From Dactylonectria macrodidyma (lineage: Eukaryota; Ascomycota; Sordariomycetes; Hypocreales; Nectriaceae): 64,000 nucleotides of DNA. A program made the position numbers and the translations under genes. Shown in pieces: positions 10,840 through 21,964 of this stretch. Where the stretch lies: the NCBI GenBank assembly GCA_020744425.1, contig JAGMUV010000001.1, positions 6,138,001 to 6,202,000 of the forward strand, read 5' to 3'. Position 1 is the first letter of the stretch, and each line of letters starts with the position of its first letter. Under the pieces are notes generated by a model. The model was not told the origin of the DNA. It saw only the letters and a program-made list of their open reading frames with translations, and searched no databases.

Positions 10840-12959
10840 ATGCCAGGAGACCCTTACATGGTGCCAAGCACTTCACCGGGCTTCGAAATGGGTGACACTC
10901 TCGCCGGTGCTCAAGCCGTAGCCGTTGAGCAACGGGTGGCGGTTAATCGGCCGTCTAGGCCATGCGACTCGTGTCGTAAGAGAAAGAGTCGGTGCGAGAT
11001 GCCCGATGGAGCGTCTGCTTGTGTCCTCTGCCAGTTCCATCACCGTGAGTGTACTTTTCAGCAAACCACCCGGCCCAGGAAAAGGAAGATTACGTGTACA
11101 GAGGATGAAGAGCAAGAGGGCATGTCGATGCCATGGACGACGACGGCGTCTCGACAGGGCTCCATGTCAAGCGCTACGAGCGCGATACGCACCGTCGCCA
11201 GGATAGACTGCTATGAAAACTTCAAAGGCCCTACGCTGCTCCGCAAGACGCTGGGGCTGCAGACACACAGACACGCGACATTCCTCGGCCCATCCTCCGA
11301 CTTTGAGCAGAGTCTCCTGCACTCGGCGTCTCTGGTCAGTCATGACGAATTTACCATCGGCCCAGTAAGCCTCCGCAAAGTGGGTTCGACGGATAACTTC
11401 CTCCAGACGCTTGATGAAAGCACGTTGAGCCATCCACAAGAAATGTCGCGGCTAGACGCCGTCGAGACTGTCGTCGCACCCCATGGGCACGAGCTAATCC
11501 GTCTGTACTTTCGCATTGTTCACCCTAGTTTCCCCATCTTGCACAAAAAGGTATGGCTTGAAAAATATAATCGTACACATCGCGAGTTTTCTCCGCCATG
11601 TCTTGCTTTTGTATACATTCTCGCCCTGCAGTGGTGGACCTATAGCGCAGAACTAGCCTCGCTACCGAAGCCCAACACCATGAAGCTCGAGGAAATCGCA
11701 TTACGAGCGTTAGCCGAAGCAGTGCACCGGCCCAAACTCTCCACAATTCAAGCTGGTCTTCTACTCCTCCAGCAACCAAAGGGAGACTCATGGGCATTAA
11801 CCACCCAATTGGTTGGCATCGGCCAAGAAATTGGGCTACATCTAGACTGCTCTGACTGGAGCATACCCGCATGGGAAAAGGGCCTTCGGAAGCGGCTCGC
11901 CTGGGCCTTGTTTATGCAAGACAAATGGGGAGCGCTTGTCCATGGCCGGCCATCTCATATCAATTACGCAGATTGGCTTGTCCAGCCGCTTACGGCTGAC
12001 GATTTTCCCGAGAACGCTGTAGATGAAAACGATGAGGATGGCAGCGCAGAAGTCGAGAAGGGTCGATTATTGTTTTCTGAGATGGTAAAACTGACTGAGA
12101 TCCTGTCCGAAATCCTGTCCACTTTCTACACTCTGCGAGCTCAGCGTGAGCCCAGAGGGGACTTAAGGGAGCAGTTGGCCATTGCGAAGCCTATCCAAAT
12201 ACGGTTGAAGGAGTGGTTCTCGCAACTTCCTGAATCTGTGAAAGAAGAGGATGTAAAACCGAGAAAACTGTCTTCCACGGGTAAGTTTCTACGGGCTCCT
12301 CATTACATTGACGCTTTGGGAGTAACCGGCTAGTAGGGTACCTTTACCTTGCATACTATGCTACTGAGATCACCTTACATCGCCATATTATACGCGTGGC
12401 ATCGAATGAGGCGGACCCAGAATTGGTTGAGATATGTCGCAATGCAGCAAAAGCTCGCTTGTGCTCCGCAATTGACTTCGTCAGTAATCTGAAGCCGGAG
12501 CATTTGCAATCGTTTTGGTACTCGCCATCGTACTATAATTTTTCAATCATCAGCACATTTATGCTTCTTCTTTGGTCGACCGCAACAAGCATAGACGAAG
12601 CGGCGTTTTATCGCCAGAAGCTGACTACATACCGATGGATTCTTCGAGTGTCAAGCAAGGTATCCGACGTTCTAGAACGTGCCAACGCGCAACTGCTCCT
12701 ATCAACGGATGGCTTGACGAAATTCATCCCGGAGGAGGCCGTTGGTCGACTAGATAGTCCGGAGGAATCTACAACGTCTCACGAACAGCTTGATGACTCG
12801 TTTGATACCTCATTGGCAACTATTTCATCGCCCGAAATTCTTCAAACATTAGATGTCGGGGTTCCATTTTCCTCTACTGCATATCAGTTGGGCGAGATAT
12901 ATCCCAGCTTCGAGTCCGATATTGACTTTCAGGGTCTTGGTACAGCAAACGCAGTGTGA
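10840..12959 (+). CDS. Zn2Cys6 transcription factor with fungal-specific middle domain
   Basis: Exons 10840-12280 and 12337-12959 join in phase to 687 residues; an acceptor 3 nt upstream is equally possible. The binuclear zinc cluster is complete (C-x2-C-x6-C-x8-C-x2-C-x6-C, beginning CDSCRKRKSRC) near residues 40-70, followed by a basic RPRKRK stretch. The fungal_trans domain spans about residues 190-500, including the blocks LYFRIVHPSFPILHKK and WEKGLRKRLAWALFMQDKW; the splice rebuilds YLYLAYYATEITLHRHIIR. The WEKGLRKRLAW block resembles the Dal81/TamA/Urc2 group of nitrogen regulators, so control of the neighbouring permease, hydrolases or URC genes is plausible. It could instead control the polyketide cluster. 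A nuclear activator is the secure part. Confidence 0.88.
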
Positions 12960-13806
12960 ATTCTGAATGTGAATTCATCTAAAATATCTAAAAATGATAC
13001 TCTTTTTGCCTCTTTCATGAGATCTACATTGCGCGAATATGGTCCTACCCAACGCCTCAACCGGCACATACGACCATAGCTCTTAGAAAATACGGGATCC
13101 CGTCCGCTCTCCCTTAGTCAAGCTGAGAAGCGGCGAATTAGTACTCGGGTCGGTGACGACCGGGGAATCCTCGCTGTTGTATGTTTTCTTTTTTGCAATT
13201 GTGTGGATGAGGTTTTCTCGTCAAGCCCGAAGAGTGGGTTGAGGTCAGGGCCCGCAGGTGAAGTGGAGCTTGTGATCGTCCATTTTTTGCACTGCAGACA
13301 GGCAAGCGGGGGAACAGTAAACATGGCACACGAAAAGCCTCCTTAGCACTGTAATAGCTACATCCCCCCCTAATATAGCACTGAATTAGTCTTAGATAGC
13401 TTCATAAAAAATAGATAAAATTATACTAATGCCATCTAATTTGATTGCTTTATTTATTGAGATTTTTCTTCTATTTTTAAAATTCGGTATTGCTTGGTGA
13501 GGGTGAAGCCGGCTCTTGGTGTGCCATGTTTTCTGTCCCCCGCTTGGACAGGAAAGGAGTGAGTCGTTGTGTCTATAATGGAGATCTCTTGCATAATATA
13601 TGTGTTGTCTGTTCGTTGTTTAGGTAAGGTACCTATGTATGTAGCGATAGATGGCCCAACCCAAGGATGAGGCAGGACGTACCAAAAGGCTGCACAAGTC
13701 CCTTGCCGGGCCGACAAACAACAAGTCGGCGCTCACAACATACTTCAGAAAGATGAAACAACTCCTCGTAACACATTCCCCCAAGTCTAGCAACTTGGAC
13801 TTCAAC
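12960..13806. other. Gene-free stretch with an AT-rich patch
   Basis: It lies between two convergent genes. About 13360-13490 is markedly AT-rich and may be a relic or matrix-type sequence. No gene or repeat unit is recognised. Confidence 0.45.
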
Positions 13807-15355
13807 TTAAGCTCTGGGCAGACTACGCTCTGAGCCCCGAACCACGCTCTGAGCCTCTGTCGGCGCGTAGGAAACGCAGCCCATGTACTCGCCCTCAACG
13901 ATAGGCAGCGGTGTGTCTTGCCAAATCTTCTGAATTCTCTTGGCTGATAGCAAGAACTTCTCGTCCACCTCAGACTTGTCCTGACTTACCACGAGCTTCC
14001 CATCCCTCTTCCTCCACTCCCCATCCACCATGACGTGCTTCACATCCCCAACATTCGAGTGTAAGATGATGGCCGCCACAGGATCGGTCCAGCCCAGCAT
14101 ATTCGGGGACAACCCGTCAAAGACGACCAAGTCTGCCTTGGCCCCGACTTTTATGACACCCACATCTTCCCTTCGCATAGAAAGGCCGCCATTCCTAGTC
14201 GCTAACAGGAACGCCTGGTTAACCGTCATGGGGTTACTACTCGGTACCTTCCATCCCTCAAGCGTGCGCATAAAGAACTTGCGCCGCGTAGCCTGAAGCC
14301 AGATGCGTGCCTGCGTCACGATGTCGGCGCTGAAGGTGAAGTGGCTGTCTACTCCCAGCGCGGACTGGTCCTGGACAAATGGAGTATTCGGGTGGCCGAT
14401 GCCGTAGTGCATCTCAGACTCTGGTGTTATAGAGACGTAATGGTTATGCTTGCGGAGCAGGGCAGCATCAGCGGGGGAAAGGAAGGATGCGTGAGAGAAG
14501 ACGATGGGGAAGGGCGTGTCGAGGAAATCGAATTTGGCTAACGTGGACGGGCCGTTATCCAAGATCCATGGGCCGGCGACGGTATGAGTGGTTAGTACAG
14601 CGATTTCTGATTCTCTAACTCAAGGTATTAGTCCATCAGACAATACCGTGTGATGCGAGTGAGTTCCAGCAACATGAAACGGTTCATGGAACCGGTCTTG
14701 GGTTGGCTTACCTGGCCAGCTGGATAACGGACTGTGCCTCCTCGGAGCTGGCCGACATCCAGCCGTCATATGCCATACCCATCTTCACGAGGTTGCTACC
14801 TGCCAGCTTCTCGGACCGGCGCATAGTGCGGAAGTCGGCGATCTGCGCGTCATTGTACTGAATGAAGCCATAGCACCACCACATCCGGATTCCGCTATCA
14901 ATAGATGCGTTGAGAGAGGCAGCGGATGCTTCGGGAGAGAAAGTGCCGTGGCAGTGATCCAGAATGGATGTCACACCGGCATTGAGGGATTCGTATATGC
15001 CTGCAAGTTGGCCGTAGTAGATGTCTTCTGGAGTGAAAACTTTGGCCGCCTGGCTGAAATGCGAGTAACGCTGAAAGTATTCGGCGAGAGTGGTGTTCGC
15101 AGCGAGCGTTTTGTACGCCGTCTGCCAACCATGGCGGTGCGTATCGATGAACCCGGGAGAGATAATTTTATCCACTGCGGACACCTTCTCTGTATTTGGC
15201 GGAATGGTAACCGGAGAAGGGGAGCCTGAGCCAAAGATAGCGGCAATCCTATCACCAACAACGAGCACAGAGGTGTTTCGGAGAACTTTGAGGTCCTGAG
15301 TTCCATCGTCAAAGGAGATAACCGTCCCGTTCTCAAAAAGGGTTGACTTGGCCAT
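13807..15355 (-). CDS. Atz/Trz-type amidohydrolase (deaminase or chlorohydrolase family)
   Basis: Exons 15355-14712 and 14614-13807 join in phase 2 to give 483 residues. An upstream in-frame start at 15415 would add 20 residues but the MAKSTLF start fits the family. Metal-site features are visible: the HxH of IISPGFIDTHRHGW, a later His in VLTTHTVAGPW, FSHASFLSPAD, the block VSITPESEMHYGIGHPNT and the Asp of ALGVDSHF. The C-terminus has the typical IKVGAKADLVVFDG. These proteins hydrolyse C-N or C-Cl bonds on heterocycles: guanine, cytosine, pterins, triazines or methylthioadenosine. The exact substrate cannot be decided. Its position in the nitrogen-scavenging block suggests it releases ammonia from a ring compound upstream of the biuret-type step. 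Confidence 0.85.
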
Positions 15356-16412
15356 TCTTGCGGTGGTGAAAATCGAGACAAGATTTCTTCGATAATGCTC
15401 GCATATATGTTGCACCAGAGAGTTTTAATTCCTCCCCGACTTATATACTACTAGCGCCGAGGACAGATATCGGGAAGTGACCCGAGACCCATCAGTTTCA
15501 GGTTTTCATCTTCGGGAGGGTTCCGGTAAATTAGGCAGAGTAAGATGTCGGGCTTTACAACTTGGCCGAACAAAAAGGCGAGGTGGTAAAACTAGAGCCA
15601 AGAGCCCAATAAAGCGAGGTTTCTGTTCGATTCACGCCAAAGTACGGATAAAGTGATGCTAAAACTGGTAGTGTTACATATCGACGAGTGCGCGGCATAC
15701 AGGGCGTGCAAACCGACACCGACAAGAGCTTACAGATACACATATGAACAATACACACACAGCAATCTATTCAAAATTATCCGCGGGTTACGTGATATTC
15801 CATGCCTAAAGGTACACATAATGACACAAAGAGGAGTTTTCGGGTTACTATGGACTTAGACGCCTACAGGTGCGGGGAATAAGAACAGGAACATAATGGA
15901 GCCTGAGAGCAAGATCAATATTGAAGCAACTGAGGACCACCTCATCAGCACTTACATGATAGCCTTGAGGTAGCAGGGTGAAGCTCCCATGGGCGGTATA
16001 GGAGACCAAACACCGTATGGACTCAGTGAATTGACGCAAAGGTTTGTAAGCATAACCAATAAGCTTGAGTTTTAAGCGAAAGCCGAGGGCGAAGGCGCGA
16101 GAGCGCGAGAACCCGAGGGCCTGAAATTCCGAGAGCGCGAAAGCGCGGGGTAAGGGCAAGGGCACACCTAGGTAGGCTGAGCTTAGAATGCCAGCATTCG
16201 TCACCAGACGAGCACGAGACTTATTATTATAGAGGACTATACATGAAATAGTAGAAATACAAAATTGTTGAAAGACGAGTAATCAAATATCCGAGAGGGT
16301 ATAGACGGATGAGCGCGGATGCCAATGGAAATCAAACTCAAGACATAGGAGATGTGCTCTGTAGAAACGTAAACCAGTTAGTTGGGATAGACGCACCACT
16401 GAATATGCCCGT
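15356..16412. other. Gene-free stretch
   Basis: It contains the amidohydrolase promoter and the 3' flank of the FAD monooxygenase. A GC-rich repetitive patch inside it is listed separately. No coding family is seen. Confidence 0.5.
16076..16165. repeat. Low-complexity GC-rich tandem-like patch
   Basis: Short degenerate units of the type GCGCGAGAGCGCGAG and CCGAGGGC recur over about 90 nt. The patch is strongly purine-skewed on the plus strand and sits in otherwise mixed-composition intergenic DNA. Confidence 0.6.
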
Positions 16413-17829
16413 CTAGGCGATTCTTGGGCCGTCTTTGCTACCGATGAAGACTCCCAAAGTTCTCAGCATGGCATTTCGACACTTTGCTTTGAAGGGGTTT
16501 GAGCCCATGAAGACAACGTTGTGGACGACTTTGCTCATTCCGGCCATCTTGAAGCCAGACTTGACCATTTCAGCTGTGTAGTCATCGAGAACACTTGACA
16601 TGTTGGATTTGTCACCAGTGGTCAGCTTGTCGAGATGCTCGGCTAGGGAGAGTGAATCAGCAATGGCTGATGTGGCTCCTTTGCCAAGGTAGGGTGTCAT
16701 GCTACAGTAAGATGGCGGTCAGCTGATAGTGTTGGGGAAAGGCATACCGCAGGATGTCACTTACCTGTGTGCAGCGTCGCCGAGGATCACGACGTTGCTG
16801 GATTTCCACGTCTTCATCTTGTGTTGTGTCTTGACGTGAGAGACGTAGACAGTCTCCGGAATGGCAATGCCAATCAATGATCGAAATAGCGGGTGCCACG
16901 TCTTGGTGCGATCCATCCAAAACGCCTTGAGTTCCTCGGGCGTCATTTCATCAGCGTGTTTTCCTTTTCTGACATAATCTTCAGTGTAACATCCTAGGCC
17001 GCACATGAGATAGGAGTCCTGAGCGTCTACCGACTGAAGCTCGTAAGGCCCGTAGGGGTCGGCTTTGTCTTTGTAGTAAGATACCACCATGGAGCTGCGA
17101 GGAGCCATGATCTGCAGTGAGGTTAGTTGATGGTTACGTTGCAACTGATTGGGTGCTTGGCTGGCTTACCATGCATCCCGAGCCGTACGGCATCATCAAC
17201 TCTGTCTCCTTGGTAAGGGGCATCTTGAAGTACAGGACAGTAATGCCCAGAGTGTCTCTGGTCGACTGCGGAAGAAGCTGCTTCCTGATCTTGCTTCCCG
17301 CTCCATCGGCGCCCACAAGGATATCACACTCTGCAGTGCTCTCATCCTTGAATAGTAGCTTGACTATGCCGTTGCTGCTACTGCTGTAGCTCTGGTACTC
17401 AGTTTGCCAGTGAATAACATCGTCAAGCCCCTCCAGCAACGCGGCCCTCAGCTTCCACCTAGACACGGAGCTCGCGTCGCGAAAGTCCTTTGGTGTGAGT
17501 CCCAACTTGACCTTGCCCTTTTCGTCTAGTAGGGCGATGCTTTGTCCGCCAGGGGGCTGGATGCCAACCGACTTCTCGAGCAGGTCTCTCACGGATTCGG
17601 GCAGCCGTGAGCGCAGAGCTGCCAGCATCTCCTTAGAGAGCAGGATGCGGAAGCCCGTGAGAGAGCTGACACCCTCTTCCCTGGAGCCACGCTCATAGAC
17701 GGTCACGCTGAACTTGGGGTTGTTCCGGAGGAGTTGGGCCAGGACAAGGCCTCCGACGCCAGCGCCGACAATGACCACGCGCAGTGGCGGGGACTGTTTG
17801 GGATCCTCTGACTTCTCGCTAATGGCCAT
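16413..17829 (-). CDS. FAD-dependent monooxygenase (salicylate-hydroxylase-like, group A)
   Basis: Exons 17829-17170, 17111-16765 and 16701-16413 join in phase to 431 residues. The first motif is RVVIVGAGVGGLVLAQLL, the FAD-binding GxGxxG. A DG-type block ILVGADGAGSKIRKQLL follows. The third motif GDAAHSMTPYLGKGA is rebuilt exactly across the last intron, which supports the model. Class A flavoprotein monooxygenases hydroxylate aromatic or polyketide substrates with NAD(P)H and O2; urate hydroxylase HpxO also belongs to this fold. The gene shares a divergent promoter with the MFS transporter and lies 6.8 kb from the polyketide synthase, so tailoring of the polyketide is the first guess. A role in heterocycle breakdown is the alternative. 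Confidence 0.88.
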
Positions 17830-18781
17830 GATGGGCGTATATAAAACCAATGGATAAGGTGGTGTGCTGTATATAGTATGAGAAATGGAGACAAATGCTC
17901 TGTTGGGGACTAGAACTGAGCTGTGGAACGGCTACGCTTCTCTTATGAACCCTCTGCAACACTACTTACAGAAAGCTAGCTATGTGTCATGATAGTCGAC
18001 TGACGTTTTGCCTTCGTTAGCATATGCAGCGCCCTTTTCACTATTGTCCGTAGCAGGCTGACAGTGGCGCGTAGATGGGCTGATTCTGTTGACATTGGAC
18101 ATTCAGTCACATATCGTTGCCGTGAAGACCAAATTTGGAATCCTTCAAGATGCCAAGGATCAGTGGCCAGGGGTTTCTTATTCCAGGAGCCGAGCACCGG
18201 TACAAGACGTCTACATATAGGTACTTGCAGGGCTGCCTGACAGGGCTGACGGGATAACAACCCTTGTCCGAGTGGAGCTGGCCGTGATGGATACAGGGCC
18301 GTAATGATCGTATGGTTTTTTGTGCCTCTTCTTTGCTCGTCACAACTCAAAATCCGCCACAGCACAAACGCAGACGCGTCGAGGTTGCAGTCTAGCGGAT
18401 CTGCAGAATCCTTGCATACACGGGGAATCCTTCAAGTGGCCCAAACAGGAAATCAGTATGTCGGTAAATTACGGGTCGTGGAAACCCGTCGCCTCATCTG
18501 ATTACCAGTGGAGATTCTCACAGCCAGCAGAGTCCACTTCCAAGTTGTGATTTTGAAGGATGCACTGCCCTTCGGTTTTGTTTGACAATTATTCGCAGCG
18601 GGACTTTGGGCTTATGGCCTACGTAACGAGATTTTACAGTACAGTCAGCGGCCCCGGAATCTGCCACAAACCACTGCAAGGGTTCCGTCGAGTCTGCTGC
18701 TTCTTCCGCTTTACCTGCGCGGAGTCTGTCGTATCATTTACTCTTTGGCGTGCTTCTGTACTCGTCTGAACCGTTTTTGCT
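17830..18781. other. Divergent promoter region, monooxygenase / MFS transporter
   Basis: This 952-nt stretch separates two divergent start codons. Only short unsupported frames occur. No repeat or binding-site cluster stood out. Confidence 0.5.
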
Positions 18782-20772
18782 ATGGAAGAGACAATGGTAA
18801 AGGAAAAGGCACCAGGATCTGACTCTGTTGCCGGCAACGTCAACGCGGCTGAATCGCCACAGACGATATCGAACCTCCAGCTAAGTCTAGTTATCTCAGG
18901 GTAACAGCCAGTCGATGGAATTGCACAGTCCTGGACGATGCTGACACTTTACTAGTCTGTGGTTGTCTTTGTTCCTTTGTTCTCTGGAGACAACCATTGT
19001 CAGCACCTCTCTCATCCATATTTCCAATGACCTCGACGATTTGAACCAGGCGAGTTGGATTGTCGTCGCGTACCTCTTGACGTTCAACGGTAAGAGTCTT
19101 CATCCCTACATGCAACAGAAAAGGATTGCTGATGTCTGGTTGTAGCATTTATCCTCATCTGGTCAAAACTCAGCGACACATTTGGAACAAAATGGCTTCT
19201 TCTATCGGCTAACTTTGTCTTCTTCGTCTTTTCCATCGCATGCGCCGTCTCTAAGACGATGGTCCAGCTGTAGGTCGCAACCTGTCTACTTCCATCCATC
19301 AATTATTAACACACGATACTAAGGATCATCTTCCGGGCATTTCAGGGCATTGGAGGGTCGGGCATGTACTCACTAGTCTTTGTCGTCATGGCTCAAATTG
19401 TGCCCCTCGACAAGCTGGGGATCTGCACAGGTATCCTCAGCTCCGTGTTTGCGCTGGCGAGTTTATTGGGCCCGATTCTTGGCGGCGTCATCTCAGACAA
19501 TACGACTTGGAGGGTGAGTCTCTATATAATTGTCTCCGCTGGTGGTAGAAGGGAAGCTAACATTGCTTGCAGTGGATTTTCTGGCTCAAGTAAGCTGAGT
19601 GACACCGAAGATTGCAATTATACCTTTGTTAACCACCCCTAGTGCCCCCGGAATTGCTGTCGTCTTCGCCATCCTAGGAAAATTCATGTCGAACCCAAAG
19701 TCCAAGACAGAGGTTCGAGATTCGATGAAGTCAATGGATCTCGTCGGCGCATTTCTGTCACTCGCTTGGGCGATACCTCTCATCTTTGCTCTGCAAGAAG
19801 GTGGTGACAGATACGAGTGGAATAGCGGCGTCATCATTGGGACGCTTGTAACAGGCATTGTCATGCTCGTTCTGTTTGCGTTGTGGGAAGGTTGGGTCTA
19901 CCATCGCTCGAGCATTGATGGCCTTTTCCCAGTGCGATTGTTGAAGAGATCCGTAACGGTACTGATATTCTTGTAAGTACGCCTTGGTCGGAATTTTTAT
20001 CTATGAATCCATACTAATCACACTGCATCGAAACAGGAGTCTTCTTTGGCTCGGATTCACCTTTTACGTCCCCGTCATCCAGATCCCGCAACGCTTCCAG
20101 CACGTCAACAACACTACTGCTACAAGGGCTGGTATCTTGGTGCTTCCTCTGACACTTGTCTCGCCTTGCTCAGCACTTTTCTCCGGAATACTCGTTGGAA
20201 AGAACCGTTATTGGGCGCCGGCGCTCGCCATCCTAGGAGGCTGCCTCAATGTCATCGGCATCACACTGATGAGCACTCTTCCCATTGATAGCGAAATTTC
20301 GCACGCCCAGTACGGTTACCAGGTCCTGATCGGCATGAGCCTCGGCCTGCTGACGCCGTCTCTGATGTATCTTATCAAGATCCAGGTCGAGGAAAAAGAC
20401 ATTGCCGGCGCCATGGGTGTGGGCAACATGGGCCGCACGTTGGGAGGCTGCATCGGCCTCGCCATCGGCGGCTCGTTGCTCCAGACGGAGCTAGACAAGG
20501 ACTTCCCAAAGTTCCTAACGGAGCAGCAAATTGATGCCATCGACGTGTCTTCCGCTTTAGCTCGGTCGATGCTCAGCGAGGAGCAGCAGGTTCGGGTTGG
20601 GGAGGTGTATGGAAAGGGGTTCAATCTACAATTCAAGGGTCTGATTGCATTCGCGGGACTGAGTCTGATTACGGGGATTTTTCTATTTTTCGCTCACATT
20701 AAGTCATTGAAGAAGGAGGATGTGGCTGAAACGGGTGATGGGGAGAATGAAAATGAGAGGCAGTCAGAATAG
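18782..20772 (+). CDS. MFS transporter, DHA2-like drug:H+ antiporter
   Basis: Seven exons (18782-18900, 18956-19089, 19146-19269, 19324-19513, 19573-19589, 19643-19972, 20037-20772) join in phase to 549 residues. Exon 5 is only 17 nt, encoding WIFWL plus part of Asn. Family marks are LETTIVSTSLIHI in the first membrane segment, WIVVAYLLTFN, IWSKLSDTFGTK (motif A), FRAFQGIGGSGMY and LASLLGPILGGVISD (motif C). About fourteen membrane segments can be counted, typical of DHA2 exporters that often accompany polyketide clusters. Likely role: plasma-membrane export of the cluster product or self-protection. The substrate cannot be read from sequence. Confidence 0.88.
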
Positions 20773-21114
20773 AAGACTGGGATATTTGAGGTTATGACCA
20801 CGGTTGCTTCAAGTGGGTCAGAACGCATCATAATTTACAAGCGAGCATCAAGAATGGAACATCATATTATTGAAAGACTTTTTTGCAATTGTGAAGGGAC
20901 TCGAAGTAGGATTGTAGAAGAAGAAGGAAAAATCTTCAGTAGGAAGAAGCAGTAAGGAAACGATACCAGCCCAGAAACCTAATAACTTAAGGCCAAGATG
21001 TGAGGTGATGCACTTCATGTCTCAAACGACTCATTGAACATCGAATTACGACTGAGCAGTAATATTTCATCTCTTAGAGAACATTGTATACACGAAAAAG
21101 GACAAATATAAAAT
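20773..21114. other. Gene-free stretch between convergent genes
   Basis: It holds the 3' flanks of the MFS and FSH1-type genes. Nothing else is seen. Confidence 0.5.
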
Positions 21115-21964
21115 CTAGTGCGCTGCCAACGCTCTCTCCATGCCCTTCCCCACAACACGCGCCATCTCGGCCGTGATACGTACGTTACGGGGAACTTCGT
21201 GTCCGCTAGTATGGAAATACTGCAGCCTATTCTGCGGCTCGCACATGTCCCGCAGGTTCATGCTCTCCTGGTACGCGGCATCCTTGGACCCGATGATGTG
21301 GACCGTGGGGATCTTGATGCGCTTCCTCTGGCGTTCCAACTCATTGGGGCTCACGCGGCTCCACGTGCCGTCGGTCTCAGAAACTTTGAGAGCGCTACTA
21401 CCGCAGATGAAGACAGCTAGACGGAAGAGTGGCGGAGAGAATGGGTGGCTCTCTTGGTGGGATAGGATCAGTGAGCCGAGGAGGGCAGCGCCTTGGGAGA
21501 AACCCATGCAGGCATCAAAGGGCCCGTCTTCCTCGATGATTTCTCTCACGAGTTCGAGAGACTTGCGATGCGTATCTGCTCCGAGACTTGGGTCGTACCA
21601 GGCCTTGTAGTCTTCACAGTCGAAAACGGCTCTGATACCTATAGGCGGTGGGTAAGGTTAGGATCGACGTTCGAACCCCTGGACTTGCATCGTGGTGGAG
21701 AGACGAACCTTCGGCTGGTGGGACATCACATTCGCCCTCGTAAAAGTCAAATTCGTTCAAGTTCCCTAAAGCTTGACGAAGAGGCCCTGGCAGCATGGAT
21801 CAACGAAGAGATCTGACTCTTACTAGGGAAGAGGCCTACCGGTCTGTGTTTCAAAGATCTACAAACAAAAGCTTGTCAATACCACAGGGCTCCGTACGTC
21901 CGAGTCTACAGTGGCAACTCACCTCGGCACTGGTGCCCATCCCGTGCAAGCAAAGAAACCTCAT
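21115..21964 (-). CDS. FSH1/LovG-type serine hydrolase (putative trans-acting thioesterase)
   Basis: Four exons (21964-21923, 21858-21840, 21786-21709, 21638-21115) join in phase to 220 residues. Exon 2 is a 19-nt microexon encoding IFETQT. The N-terminus MRFLCLHGMGTSAE-IFETQT is the family start; the nucleophile elbow is MGFSQGAAL, the Asp block is HIIGSKDAAY and the catalytic His is in HTSGHEVPR. Family members include LovG, which releases the product of the highly reducing synthase LovB. The synthase here has no release domain and is the divergent neighbour, so product offloading by this enzyme is a reasonable inference. General esterase activity is the alternative. Confidence 0.85.
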
